A stretch of DNA of 64,000 bases from NCBI RefSeq assembly GCF_034262375.1, contig NZ_CP139558.1:6510001-6574000 (forward strand), given 5' to 3'. This stretch comes from Mucilaginibacter sabulilitoris. GTDB taxonomy: Bacteria; Bacteroidota; Bacteroidia; Sphingobacteriales; Sphingobacteriaceae. The notes beneath the pieces are model-generated. The model did not search any database and was not told where the DNA came from. It saw only the letters and a program-made list of their open reading frames with translations. The translations under genes were made by a program, and so were the position numbers. Numbering within the stretch: position 1 is the first letter of the stretch; each line of letters opens with the position of its first letter. Shown in pieces: positions 44,675 through 51,956 of this stretch.

Positions 44675-44863
44675 TTATTCCAATATTGGCAGGAAGTATT
44701 TCAGGTCGTCGTTTGCAACAAGCTTCAGCGTGCAGCCGTACAAGTTGAGCATTACATTTTATGATATGATCAGCAGCCAAATATTTCCCCAGGCTTTTTC
44801 ACCGACAAAACCTGTATTTTTACCGATTTCTTTAAATATATCACCAGTTTTTGTTTGGCTCAT
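44675..44863 (-). pseudogene. Gene remnant or short gene on the minus strand
   Basis: From an ATG at 44863 the minus strand reads MSQTKTGDIFKEIGKNTGFV then GEKAWGNIWLLIIS, hits TAA, and continues in the same frame with NVMLNLYGCTLKLVANDDLK and YFLPILE before the final stop at 44675. Both parts look protein-like (KEIGKNTGFVGEKAWGN, LVANDDLKYFLPILE), which random DNA rarely does. A decayed gene with a premature stop is the simplest reading, or a real 34-residue protein. Family unknown. Confidence 0.35.
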
Positions 44864-44885
44864 CTATAATGTTACCTTAGTTTTG
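44854..44885 (+). promoter_or_regulatory. Promoter of the second LiaF-like gene
   Basis: TTTG (44854-44857), 20-base spacer, TAGTTTTG (44878-44885): both elements match the Bacteroidetes consensus. Start codon 25 bases downstream. Confidence 0.65.
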
Positions 44886-44909
44886 GATATGATTTAATAT
44901 GCACACAAA

Positions 44910-45746
44910 ATGAACAACGATATAGGACAATCAAACAACCCCAATAGAGGAAAAGCCATGGCAGGTGTTATACTGCTTGTAGTAGGTGGGGTATTGCTTT
45001 TAAAGCAGTTTGGCGATTTTTTTATTCCCTCATGGATATTCAGCTGGCCAATGTGGCTTATAGCCTGGGGCCTTTATTTAGGCGCCAAACACAACTTCAG
45101 AAAAGCATCATGGGCCATCCTCACCTTTTTAGGAATAGCATTTTTATTTAATGAAAACATTCCCGATGCCGGCCGCATAGTTTGGCCCATAGCCATTATT
45201 GCTTTTGGTATGTGGCTCATACTACGCCGGGGCAAAAATTCAGACCCCGAATTTTGGGAAAAACAATATAAGGGCGGTAAATGGCAAAAACAGGACAAAG
45301 AGGCTATCAATTTTGGCACAGAAGGCCCCGAAGCTGATTATACTATAAAAGATGGCGATGTACCACCAAAAGACCCAAATATCCCTCCTTATGATTACCA
45401 AAGGGGCGATGACTTCCTTGAAGCGATTTCTATTTTTGGCGGCGTTAATAAAACCATACTCTCCAAAGACTTTAAAGGAGGTGAAATAGTAAACATTTTT
45501 GGTGGCGCCGAACTTGATTTTACACAAGCCGATATTAACGGTAGGGTAATTATTGATATTACCCAGGTTTTTGGCGGCACAAAAATCATTGTACCATCAA
45601 ACTGGCAGGTAATATCTGACCTCGCTGCAGTTTTTGCCGGTGTTGATGATAAAAGGATCAGGAGTACCGCCTCGCCCAATAATGATAAGGTATTGGTACT
45701 TAAAGGAACATCCATTTTTGCAGGTGTTGACATACGCAGCTATTAA
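44910..45746 (+). CDS. LiaF-like envelope-stress modulator
   Basis: 278 residues. Residues 1-110 are four membrane helices very close to those of the gene before (SWIFSWPMWLIAWGLYLGAK). A linker rich in D, P and K follows, then a soluble C-terminal half (about 170-278) with repeated strand units: FLEAISIFGGVNKTILSKDFKG, GEIVNIFGGAELDFTQADIN, VIIDITQVFGGTKIIVPSNW, VISDLAAVFAGVDDKR. This FGG-strand repeat is the LiaF/DUF2154 type C-terminal domain. Followed by DUF4288 and a LytS/LytR pair on the same strand, plausible partners. Confidence 0.85.
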   Translation: MNNDIGQSNNPNRGKAMAGVILLVVGGVLLLKQFGDFFIPSWIFSWPMWLIAWGLYLGAKHNFRKASWAILTFLGIAFLFNENIPDAGRIVWPIAIIAFGMWLILRRGKNSDPEFWEKQYKGGKWQKQDKEAINFGTEGPEADYTIKDGDVPPKDPNIPPYDYQRGDDFLEAISIFGGVNKTILSKDFKGGEIVNIFGGAELDFTQADINGRVIIDITQVFGGTKIIVPSNWQVISDLAAVFAGVDDKRIRSTASPNNDKVLVLKGTSIFAGVDIRSY

Positions 45747-45763
45747 TTATAAAATCAATAATC

Positions 45764-46099
45764 ATGAACTGGTACGTAGCAAAATTAGTTTTCAGGGTGA
45801 TTAGTGGCAATGGCGACCATCTGCCACAATTTGATGAGCAATTACGATTAATTAGTGCCGATACAGAACTGAGTGCCTATGAAAAAGCAAACAAAATTGG
45901 TCATGCCAATCAGGACTGCTTCAAAAACATTGAAAAACAAACCGTTAAATGGCAGTTTATTGATGTGGCCGAACTGAACCAAATCAATGACCTTACCGAT
46001 GGCGCCGAACTGTATTACAATATTCATGAAACACCCGATGCCGACCTGTACATTGCCTGGGCGCATCATAAATCGGCACTATTAGGTGCAAGAAATTAG
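45764..46099 (+). CDS. DUF4288 protein
   Basis: 111 residues. MNWYVAKLVFRVISGNGDHL at the N terminus, SAYEKANKIGHANQD, and ELYYNIHETPDADLY match DUF4288, small cytoplasmic proteins found in many bacteria, function unknown. It follows the LiaF-like gene by 17 bases and is likely in the same transcript. Confidence 0.75.
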   Translation: MNWYVAKLVFRVISGNGDHLPQFDEQLRLISADTELSAYEKANKIGHANQDCFKNIEKQTVKWQFIDVAELNQINDLTDGAELYYNIHETPDADLYIAWAHHKSALLGARN

Positions 46100-46119
46100 C
46101 AGAAAAAATAAAAATCCTA

Positions 46120-46204
46120 ATATTGAATAATGAATTTCCAATATCTAAGAACGATGTGAAAATTTTAAATCAGTAACCAACCTGATTACTTCATTATTCA
46201 ATAT
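46120..46204. repeat. Word-type inverted repeat (ATATTGAATAATGAA)
   Basis: Perfect 15-base arms: ATATTGAATAATGAA (46120-46134) and TTCATTATTCAATAT (46190-46204), around 55 bases. Between DUF4288 and the LytS-like gene. Confidence 0.65.
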
Positions 46205-46257
46205 TTATTATTCGGTGTTCATCATTTTTAAAATCAATTAGTAAAAGAATATAAGTT

Positions 46258-47292
46258 TTGGCATTACCAACATTATCAGCTTCAAAATTGTACGGTGCAT
46301 TTGTTGTATGCGGCCTTGTATGGGCTGGCCTGCAAACTTATATTGTGCATAGTTTTGGCTTTTTTTGGTTTACCGCCTCAACAGACGGCTTGCTGAGCGC
46401 TGTTTTATTATCTGGCGCCTGCTGGCTTATAAATAATAACCTGCGCTATTACCAGCCTGGTAAAGGCAGCTATATTAACCTATTTATATGGTGCGTGGCG
46501 CTCGCGGGCATTTGCACACTGGGTTGCCGCTACCTGCTGCCGCTTATTCATTCCGACAAGGTGTTTGTGAACTTTGTACAGCAATCATTAACCATCCGTT
46601 TTTTTACCGACTTTTTAGCCATCGGCTGGATGGCCATGATCAGTTTATTATGGTATTCGCAGCTTGATCAAAAAGAAACCCAGAAACGTAAAACCGAAGC
46701 TGAACAATTGGCGCGCGATGCCGAACTTTACAATCTGCGCCAGCAATTACAGCCTCACTTTTTGTTCAATAGCCTTAACTCCATCAACGCGCTCATTGGT
46801 TTTAAACCCGATGAAGCCCGCCGCATGATACACCAGCTGTCTGACTTTTTAAGAGGAACTTTAAAAAAAGACGATCAGCTCCTCGTGCCTTTAAGTGAAG
46901 AATTAGCACATTTGAACCTGTACCTGGACATTGAGAAGGTTCGTTTTGGCCATCGCCTGCAAACCGAAATAAGTTGCGACGATAAATGCGGCGAAGCGGT
47001 AATGCCCTCAATGCTGTTGCAACCCCTGGTTGAAAACGCCATAAAGTTTGGTTTGTATGATACGACCGGCGAGGTTACCGTTAGCATACGCAGCGAAATG
47101 GAGGAGCATTACTTGGTACTGATGGTGCAAAACCCTTATGACCCGCAAACTTCACGGCCTCAAAAAGGTACAGGTTTTGGTTTAAGAGGGGTGCAGCGCC
47201 GTCTTTATTTGCTTTTTGCCCGTAACGATTTGATGGAAACTCATGCAAATGATGATATATTTACAACCATTATAAAAATACCACAGTTATGA
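46258..47292 (+). CDS. LytS/YehU-type sensor histidine kinase
   Basis: 344 residues. Four membrane helices to about 140, then His_kinase (LQPHFLFNSLNSINALIGF with the phospho-acceptor His) and a HATPase (LLQPLVENAIKFGL, GTGFGLRGVQRRL). Start is TTG at 46258: an in-frame TAA lies six bases upstream and the next Met is past residue 120, so no ATG is possible. Overlaps the LytTR regulator by four bases. Sensed signal unknown; the four-gene context suggests envelope stress. Confidence 0.85.
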   Translation: MALPTLSASKLYGAFVVCGLVWAGLQTYIVHSFGFFWFTASTDGLLSAVLLSGACWLINNNLRYYQPGKGSYINLFIWCVALAGICTLGCRYLLPLIHSDKVFVNFVQQSLTIRFFTDFLAIGWMAMISLLWYSQLDQKETQKRKTEAEQLARDAELYNLRQQLQPHFLFNSLNSINALIGFKPDEARRMIHQLSDFLRGTLKKDDQLLVPLSEELAHLNLYLDIEKVRFGHRLQTEISCDDKCGEAVMPSMLLQPLVENAIKFGLYDTTGEVTVSIRSEMEEHYLVLMVQNPYDPQTSRPQKGTGFGLRGVQRRLYLLFARNDLMETHANDDIFTTIIKIPQL

Positions 47293-48035
47293 GGCGAGCC
47301 TTAATTATTGATGATGAACCTTTAGCCCGCATGGTTGTAAAGGAATACCTTCAGAATTTTAGCGAAATTGAATTGATACAAGAGTGTAATGATGGCTTTG
47401 AGGGATTGAAAGCCATACAGCAGCACCAACCCGATTTGATTTTTTTGGATGTACAAATGCCTAAAATAAACGGGTTTGAAATGCTTGAACTTGTAGAGCA
47501 GCCTCCTGCGGTAATATTTACCACCGCATTTGATGAATATGCCATAAAGGCCTTTGAAGCGCATGCTATTGACTACCTGTTAAAGCCCTTTAGTAAAGAC
47601 AGGTTTAACAAGGCTATGGAAAAATATCTGGCTACTGCTCCTGAAAAACATACCCCTAAGCAAACCGAAGAACTGCTGGAAACCGCGGCATCTCAATCGC
47701 CGGCACAGCATGAGCGCATCGTGGTTAAAACAGGCACTAAAGTGAAAATCATTCCAGTATCTGATGTAGTATACCTGCAGGCCGATGATGATTATGTAAG
47801 CGTATTTACTCACGAGGGCTCATACCTAAAAAATAAAACCATGAACTTTTTTGAGCAAACGCTTGATGCACGCCAGTTTGTGCGGGTTCACCGTTCTTAT
47901 ATCATTGCCATACAGCAGATAACCCGTATAGACCCTTACGAAAAAGATGCCCATCTGGCCATACTAAAATCGGGCGCCAAAATACCAGTAAGCAAAACCG
48001 GGTATGTGAAGCTGAAACAGGTATTGGGTATATAA
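47289..48035 (+). CDS. LytTR-family response regulator
   Basis: 248 residues: receiver (1-120, LIIDDEPLARMVVKEYL, DLIFLDVQMPKINGFEML with the phospho-Asp, TTAFDEYAIKAFEAHAIDYLLKPF), then LytTR DNA-binding domain (145-245, IIPVSDVVYLQADDDYVSVFT, FVRVHRSYIIAIQQITRI). Partner of the LytS-type kinase, with ATGA overlap at 47289-47292. A terminator follows at 48063. Confidence 0.9.
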   Translation: MRRALIIDDEPLARMVVKEYLQNFSEIELIQECNDGFEGLKAIQQHQPDLIFLDVQMPKINGFEMLELVEQPPAVIFTTAFDEYAIKAFEAHAIDYLLKPFSKDRFNKAMEKYLATAPEKHTPKQTEELLETAASQSPAQHERIVVKTGTKVKIIPVSDVVYLQADDDYVSVFTHEGSYLKNKTMNFFEQTLDARQFVRVHRSYIIAIQQITRIDPYEKDAHLAILKSGAKIPVSKTGYVKLKQVLGI

Positions 48036-48062
48036 GCTTTTTAAATGTTCTATTTATCGTAG

Positions 48063-48087
48063 AGACACATCCATGTGTCTTTTTTTA
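48063..48087 (+). terminator. Terminator of the LytS-LytR transcript
   Basis: AGACACAT-CC-ATGTGTCT followed by seven T bases; 28 bases after the stop codon. Confidence 0.75.
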
Positions 48088-48103
48088 TGAATCAAAATAA
48101 TTA

Positions 48104-48138
48104 AATACTTACGAAGTTTTAAAAACTTCGTAAGTATT
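48104..48138. repeat. Perfect 35-base palindrome
   Basis: AATACTTACGAAGTTTT, a central A, then AAAACTTCGTAAGTATT: 17 perfect pairs. It lies between the LytR terminator and the stop of the minus-strand NlpC-like gene, for which it may be a terminator. Confidence 0.65.
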
Positions 48139-48161
48139 CCCAAACGTGTTCAAAAGTTACT

Positions 48162-48929
48162 TTAATCATATTCAACCCGGTAATAACCTATAAAAGGAAA
48201 ATATTCGGTATTGATATTTATGGTATCATAAATACCTAGGGGGGATACCGCTTGCAGAGTGCCTATAGCAATACCCTGCCCGCTTTTGGCACCAGGGGCA
48301 ACGTAAAAGAAACCAAAACTACCAATTTGTCCCTTATAAAATATTAAGTCGCCAGGCAAGGGCTTGTCTACTTTTTTATAAAGTTTCATGATAGTTCCTG
48401 AAAGCGGTTCAACAGTGTTTCTGTTAATATTAATCCCGGTTTGTTTTAGTACATATTGTATATATCCGGGAGAATCAAAACTGGACTTAGGAGTGTTTCT
48501 GCCCAACTCAAACGGGATTTGTTTCCAGGTTGTTAAAAGCGCTATTGTTAATGCAAGCTTTCTTTTCCCCGACGGTAGATTTATAATTGTGCTTTTGATA
48601 TTGCTCCAGTCAATTCTTTCGCCATCGGCAAGCGCGTTGCCTTGATTTGCCTGCGTGCTTTCTATTAAACTTATCAGATACTGATTAAGCTGCGATTCAT
48701 CTGCTTTAAGCCCAGTTATCCGGTTTCTCAATTCAGCTACAGCCTTTTTTTGAATAATTAAGCTATCGCTTGATTTTTTGAGTTCGGCCTTTATTTCTTT
48801 CAGCTCTTTATTTGAATTGAATAGATTATAGCTGGCAAATATTAATGATGTAATAAAAATCAAAATACCAATAAGGCTGATTATTGCCGATCTTCGGGAA
48901 GATTTCTCCAGGTTATCGAGCTCATTCAT
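48162..48929 (-). CDS. Membrane-anchored degenerate NlpC/P60-like protein
   Basis: 255 residues: membrane helix about 14-33 (AIISLIGILIFITSLIFASY), a coiled coil to about 95 (NKELKEIKAELKKSSDSLII), then a C-terminal domain resembling NlpC/P60. SFDSPGYIQYVLKQTGI aligns with the usual DCSGFVQYV of active enzymes, but Cys is Ser/Pro here, and the later HVGIY element is replaced by GSFGFFYVAPG, so catalytic Cys and His are missing. KPLPGDLIFYKGQ is the usual PGDLVFF strand. Probably a binding, not hydrolysing, domain. Pairs with the small gene 3 bases upstream. Confidence 0.6.
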   Translation of the reverse strand: MNELDNLEKSSRRSAIISLIGILIFITSLIFASYNLFNSNKELKEIKAELKKSSDSLIIQKKAVAELRNRITGLKADESQLNQYLISLIESTQANQGNALADGERIDWSNIKSTIINLPSGKRKLALTIALLTTWKQIPFELGRNTPKSSFDSPGYIQYVLKQTGININRNTVEPLSGTIMKLYKKVDKPLPGDLIFYKGQIGSFGFFYVAPGAKSGQGIAIGTLQAVSPLGIYDTININTEYFPFIGYYRVEYD

Positions 48930-48932
48930 TAC

Positions 48933-49202
48933 TTACATTTTACCGGTTACAATAATTTTTAACGCCTGATCCCACATTCGAAGAAGTCGGCCGCCAGTGT
49001 AGGTAATTAGGCCCGAGGATCCAAACATTAGTGATAATTCGGCCTTACCGGCTTCTTTATTGTAAATCATAAGTGAAATGGCAACAAGCAGAATCACCAA
49101 GGAAATACCAGTAACAGCAAGATGAATAAACCGCTCAAACTTAAACAGCCTGACCAGTTTTTCAACTATGGAATAACGTTCGTCCAATTCTTCCTGTTTC
49201 AT
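48933..49202 (-). CDS. Small two-helix membrane protein
   Basis: 89 residues with two hydrophobic segments (FIHLAVTGISLVILLVAISLMI and ELSLMFGSSGLITYTGG) and charged ends (MKQEELDERYSIVEKLVRLFKFER). Its stop is three bases before the start of the NlpC-like gene, so the two are translated together. No family recognised; a partner of the membrane-anchored protein is a reasonable guess. Confidence 0.65.
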   Translation of the reverse strand: MKQEELDERYSIVEKLVRLFKFERFIHLAVTGISLVILLVAISLMIYNKEAGKAELSLMFGSSGLITYTGGRLLRMWDQALKIIVTGKM

Positions 49203-49328
49203 TTAAGCTCATTATTAGGCCGTTATACGAATTTATGAAATAATTCACATTATTCAAACAGACCATCAATGATGTTAGCGATAATAAAAAAAGTTAAAAT
49301 ACCCGGTAGATATCAGGTCATTCCAACC

Positions 49329-50219
49329 TCATTCCATCAATAACACCATTAACGCCTCTGCTACCCTATCTTCATCAAGCAATTGTTTGGCTTTTAAGTG
49401 TAGCTGCAGTTCGCGGGTTTGGCTGTCGCCAATGGTGGCATCCAGCAGTTCTTTAATTCCGGGGGATAACATGTAAGCTTCAATGGCTTCGTCGGAAGGT
49501 AATGCCTCCAGGTTGCCGAGCTGACCCAGATTATTACCGGTAAGCACCCTCGAATTGCGGATGCTGTATGGCAGCGCATCCACACCAATACACATTTTCA
49601 TATTGGGTTTAGCTACTTTAAACAGGTTGTCTTCGGTAACGCGGCAGTACCAGTCGCCACCCAAACGGGCCACCAGATCAATCTTTGCCTGATCTATCCT
49701 GCCCTCGGCGTCCAAAATCTCGTCCTTAATGTGAATCAGCTTAATTTCGGCCAAAACCAGGTTGCCCGCGCCCGGTGTATCGCCAAGGGAGATCACCTGG
49801 TTAATAACGCACTCAAATTGTACAGGCGCCTCGGCTACGCGGGGCGGTTTAACTAATTCGGACGCCACAGGCGTTAAACCCGATTTAATAAACTCATTTA
49901 TCCCCTTGGCATACATTACGCTCGAAAGCGATACCTGTTGCACCATATCGTAATTAACAATATTAATCACACATTCAGGTACTTCTAAAATATTTTCAAG
50001 CGTATGTTTTGTTGTATTGTCGCGCACACTGCGCGATGGCGAGAACACGCAAACCGGGGGATTGGTGCTGAATACATTAAAGAAACTAAAAGGGCTCAGG
50101 TTCACATTACCATCCTTATCTACCGTAGAAGCCAGGCAAATAGGCCTTGGCGCAATTGCATGGTTAAGATAGCTATGCAGATGCGCTATGGAAATATCGG
50201 AAACCTTTATTGATGGCAT
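49329..50219 (-). CDS. Flavin reductase family protein
   Basis: 296 residues of the flavin reductase-like FMN-binding split barrel: HAIAPRPICLASTVDKDGNVNLSPFSFFNVFSTNPPVCVFS is the usual opening, followed by DNTTKHTLENILEVPECVINIV and GVTPVASE-like LTPVASELVKPPRVAEAPVQFEC. Probably supplies reduced flavin or acts as a small reductase. It lies downstream of FAA hydrolase on the same strand, in the tyrosine-catabolism cluster, and is often found there in Sphingobacteriaceae (recalled, not checked). Confidence 0.8.
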   Translation of the reverse strand: MPSIKVSDISIAHLHSYLNHAIAPRPICLASTVDKDGNVNLSPFSFFNVFSTNPPVCVFSPSRSVRDNTTKHTLENILEVPECVINIVNYDMVQQVSLSSVMYAKGINEFIKSGLTPVASELVKPPRVAEAPVQFECVINQVISLGDTPGAGNLVLAEIKLIHIKDEILDAEGRIDQAKIDLVARLGGDWYCRVTEDNLFKVAKPNMKMCIGVDALPYSIRNSRVLTGNNLGQLGNLEALPSDEAIEAYMLSPGIKELLDATIGDSQTRELQLHLKAKQLLDEDRVAEALMVLLME

Positions 50220-50234
50220 ATAACGTATTACTAT

Positions 50235-50317
50235 ATGTCATTGCGAGCGCAGCGTGGCAATCGCATACTATGCAGAACATATACAGTCCGCGATTGCTTC
50301 GTTACTCGCAACGACAT
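50235..50317. repeat. REP-like inverted repeat, copy 4
   Basis: Left arm ATGTCATTGCGAGCGCAGCG on to 50264 and right arm GCGATTGCTTCGTTACTCGC on to 50317 pair closely: the reverse complement of the right arm begins ATGTCGTTGCGAGTAACGAA. 83 bases between the flavin reductase and FAA hydrolase genes. Confidence 0.7.
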
Positions 50318-50333
50318 GATTTTTATTTTTGTG

Positions 50334-51329
50334 TTACTTCTTCAGTGCCAATATCGAAAAATCACTATCGGCTTTTTTTATGATGTTGCCCAGCATACCC
50401 AGGCCGGTAACCTCCATTTCAATAAGGTCGCCGTCTTTAAGCCATTGGGGCTGATAGCTGGGGTCATTCAATAACCCCGTTCCATTCAGCTCCAGAAAAC
50501 AGCCGGTACCAACCGTGCCTGAGCCTATAACATCGCCGGGCAGCACATCACAACCGTAAGCGCAACGTTCAATAATCTCGGCAAAGGTCCAGTCCATATC
50601 AGCCATATTACCTGCCGATACCTGTTTGCCGCTTATTACACATTTCATTTCGAGGTTATAGGTATTGCCGATGTGGCCGGTTTTGGGGGCAACCTTATAT
50701 TGTTCCAGTTCATCGGGTGTTACCAGCCAGGGGCCAATCACCGTCGAAAAATCCTTACCTTTTGCCGGGCCGAGGTTCAGCAGCATCTCTTCCATTTGCA
50801 GAGTGCGGGCGCTCATATCGTTCATGATCATGTAACCCGCAATAAAACTATCTGCATCGGCAGCTTTAATGTTACGTCCCTTTTTATTGAGCACTACCGC
50901 TACTTCCAGTTCAAAATCGAGTTTGTTAAAATGATCGGGCATACATTCAATTTCGCCGGGCCCCTGTATGGCATTATGGTTGGTAAAATAAAATATGGGG
51001 TATTGGTCAAACTCCGGTATCATATCAACCTTACGGTTACGACGGGCCGCGGCCACATGCTGCCTGAAAGCGTACCCGTCCCTGCATGACGACGGATGGG
51101 GCACCGGCGCAATCAGTTCAAAAAACAATTCCTCCTTAGCCTCCATTTTACCCGAACTAATAGCGTTGTGAACTTTGCGGGCATGATCCATCAGTTCGTC
51201 GCCTCCCCACAAAAACTCGTTCATATTGTCGGGGATCAGCTTGTCGCACGAGTTTAGGTTATAAATGTGATTATTTATAAAAATACCTAAATGCTCACGG
51301 TCTTCGGTTTTATAGGATACTAATTTCAT
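50334..51329 (-). CDS. Fumarylacetoacetate hydrolase family protein
   Basis: 331 residues of the FAH fold: FYFTNHNAIQGPGEIECMP, then the metal-binding stretch KLDFELEVAVVLNKKGRNI (E-x-E) with DSFIAGYMIMNDMSARTLQ (D), and GDVIGSGTVGTGCFLELNGT near the C terminus. Splits fumarylacetoacetate to fumarate and acetoacetate, the last step of tyrosine breakdown, with hmgA and hppD divergent 600 bases away. Shorter than eukaryotic FAH, like other bacterial forms. Confidence 0.85.
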   Translation of the reverse strand: MKLVSYKTEDREHLGIFINNHIYNLNSCDKLIPDNMNEFLWGGDELMDHARKVHNAISSGKMEAKEELFFELIAPVPHPSSCRDGYAFRQHVAAARRNRKVDMIPEFDQYPIFYFTNHNAIQGPGEIECMPDHFNKLDFELEVAVVLNKKGRNIKAADADSFIAGYMIMNDMSARTLQMEEMLLNLGPAKGKDFSTVIGPWLVTPDELEQYKVAPKTGHIGNTYNLEMKCVISGKQVSAGNMADMDWTFAEIIERCAYGCDVLPGDVIGSGTVGTGCFLELNGTGLLNDPSYQPQWLKDGDLIEMEVTGLGMLGNIIKKADSDFSILALKK

Positions 51330-51354
51330 AGGATGATGTGTTTATAATTGAGTT

Positions 51355-51621
51355 TTAAATCGGCTTTCGCCTGCTTAATAAAGTAATACGAACCAATAAA
51401 ATAAAAGCAATCAATGCAATAACATCTATTAAAAAGTACGTTAAAATAACTCCGTGTTTTATAAAACTACCGGAGGCTGATTTACCTTCAAAATAGGTAT
51501 AAAAGTGCAGAGGAAAACCAATAGACGTGAATCCGTCTGCAGCAGCATCAAATGTTGAAAACGCTACGGTTATTATAATCCAGATAGGTATTCCCCATAA
51601 TATGGCTTTCTTCTTGATCAT
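51355..51621 (-). CDS. Small membrane protein
   Basis: 88 residues with two membrane helices (AILWGIPIWIIITVAFSTF; GVILTYFLIDVIALIAFILL) and an extracytoplasmic loop (GFTSIGFPLHFYTYFEGKSA). The end is basic. The gene is 25 bases upstream of FAA hydrolase on the same strand. No family recognised. Confidence 0.6.
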   Translation of the reverse strand: MIKKKAILWGIPIWIIITVAFSTFDAAADGFTSIGFPLHFYTYFEGKSASGSFIKHGVILTYFLIDVIALIAFILLVRITLLSRRKPI

Positions 51622-51683
51622 AACTGGTGATTGGTTAACTCAAAACTAATCAATTTACTTTACGGGTGGTTAATTTATTATGC

Positions 51684-51714
51684 TTGCATATTAAAAATAT
51701 TACGTTTAATTTCG
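51684..51714 (+). promoter_or_regulatory. Promoter-like site before the 36-residue ORF
   Basis: TTG (51684-51686), 20-base spacer, TAATTTCG (51707-51714), one mismatch from TAnnTTTG, 8 bases before an ATG. Confidence 0.3.
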
Positions 51715-51722
51715 TGTTAACC

Positions 51723-51833
51723 ATGTTAAGCATACAAAAGCATTTCCTGTTTTCGCTGGGCCTTACCAGTATGAGCGATGCCTCATCGTTCAGAGATGCT
51801 GTGCTTGCTAAAATTGTACTTGCTCAATACTAA
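51723..51833 (+). CDS. Possible 36-residue small protein
   Basis: ATG to TAA encodes MLSIQKHFLFSLGLTSMSDA then SSFRDAVLAKIVLAQY. It lies in the otherwise empty 335-base gap between the small membrane protein and hmgA, preceded by a promoter-like site. The N terminus could be a weak hydrophobic helix. Not recognised; may be chance. Confidence 0.3.
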   Translation: MLSIQKHFLFSLGLTSMSDASSFRDAVLAKIVLAQY

Positions 51834-51956
51834 TTACGGTACTTTTCCCTGCTTTAAATAAGCCGTTAACCGCACTGTTCATTTTACGTTGGCGGTACAA
51901 CTGCTTAAAACTATCCTGATATTTTAAACGTTTTATTGTTAACCAATTAAAACATT

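Noticed and set aside
44664..44897. A 77-codon plus frame between the LiaF paralogues
   Set aside because: Starts with TTG, no protein-like pattern, and the opposite strand holds the more convincing remnant.
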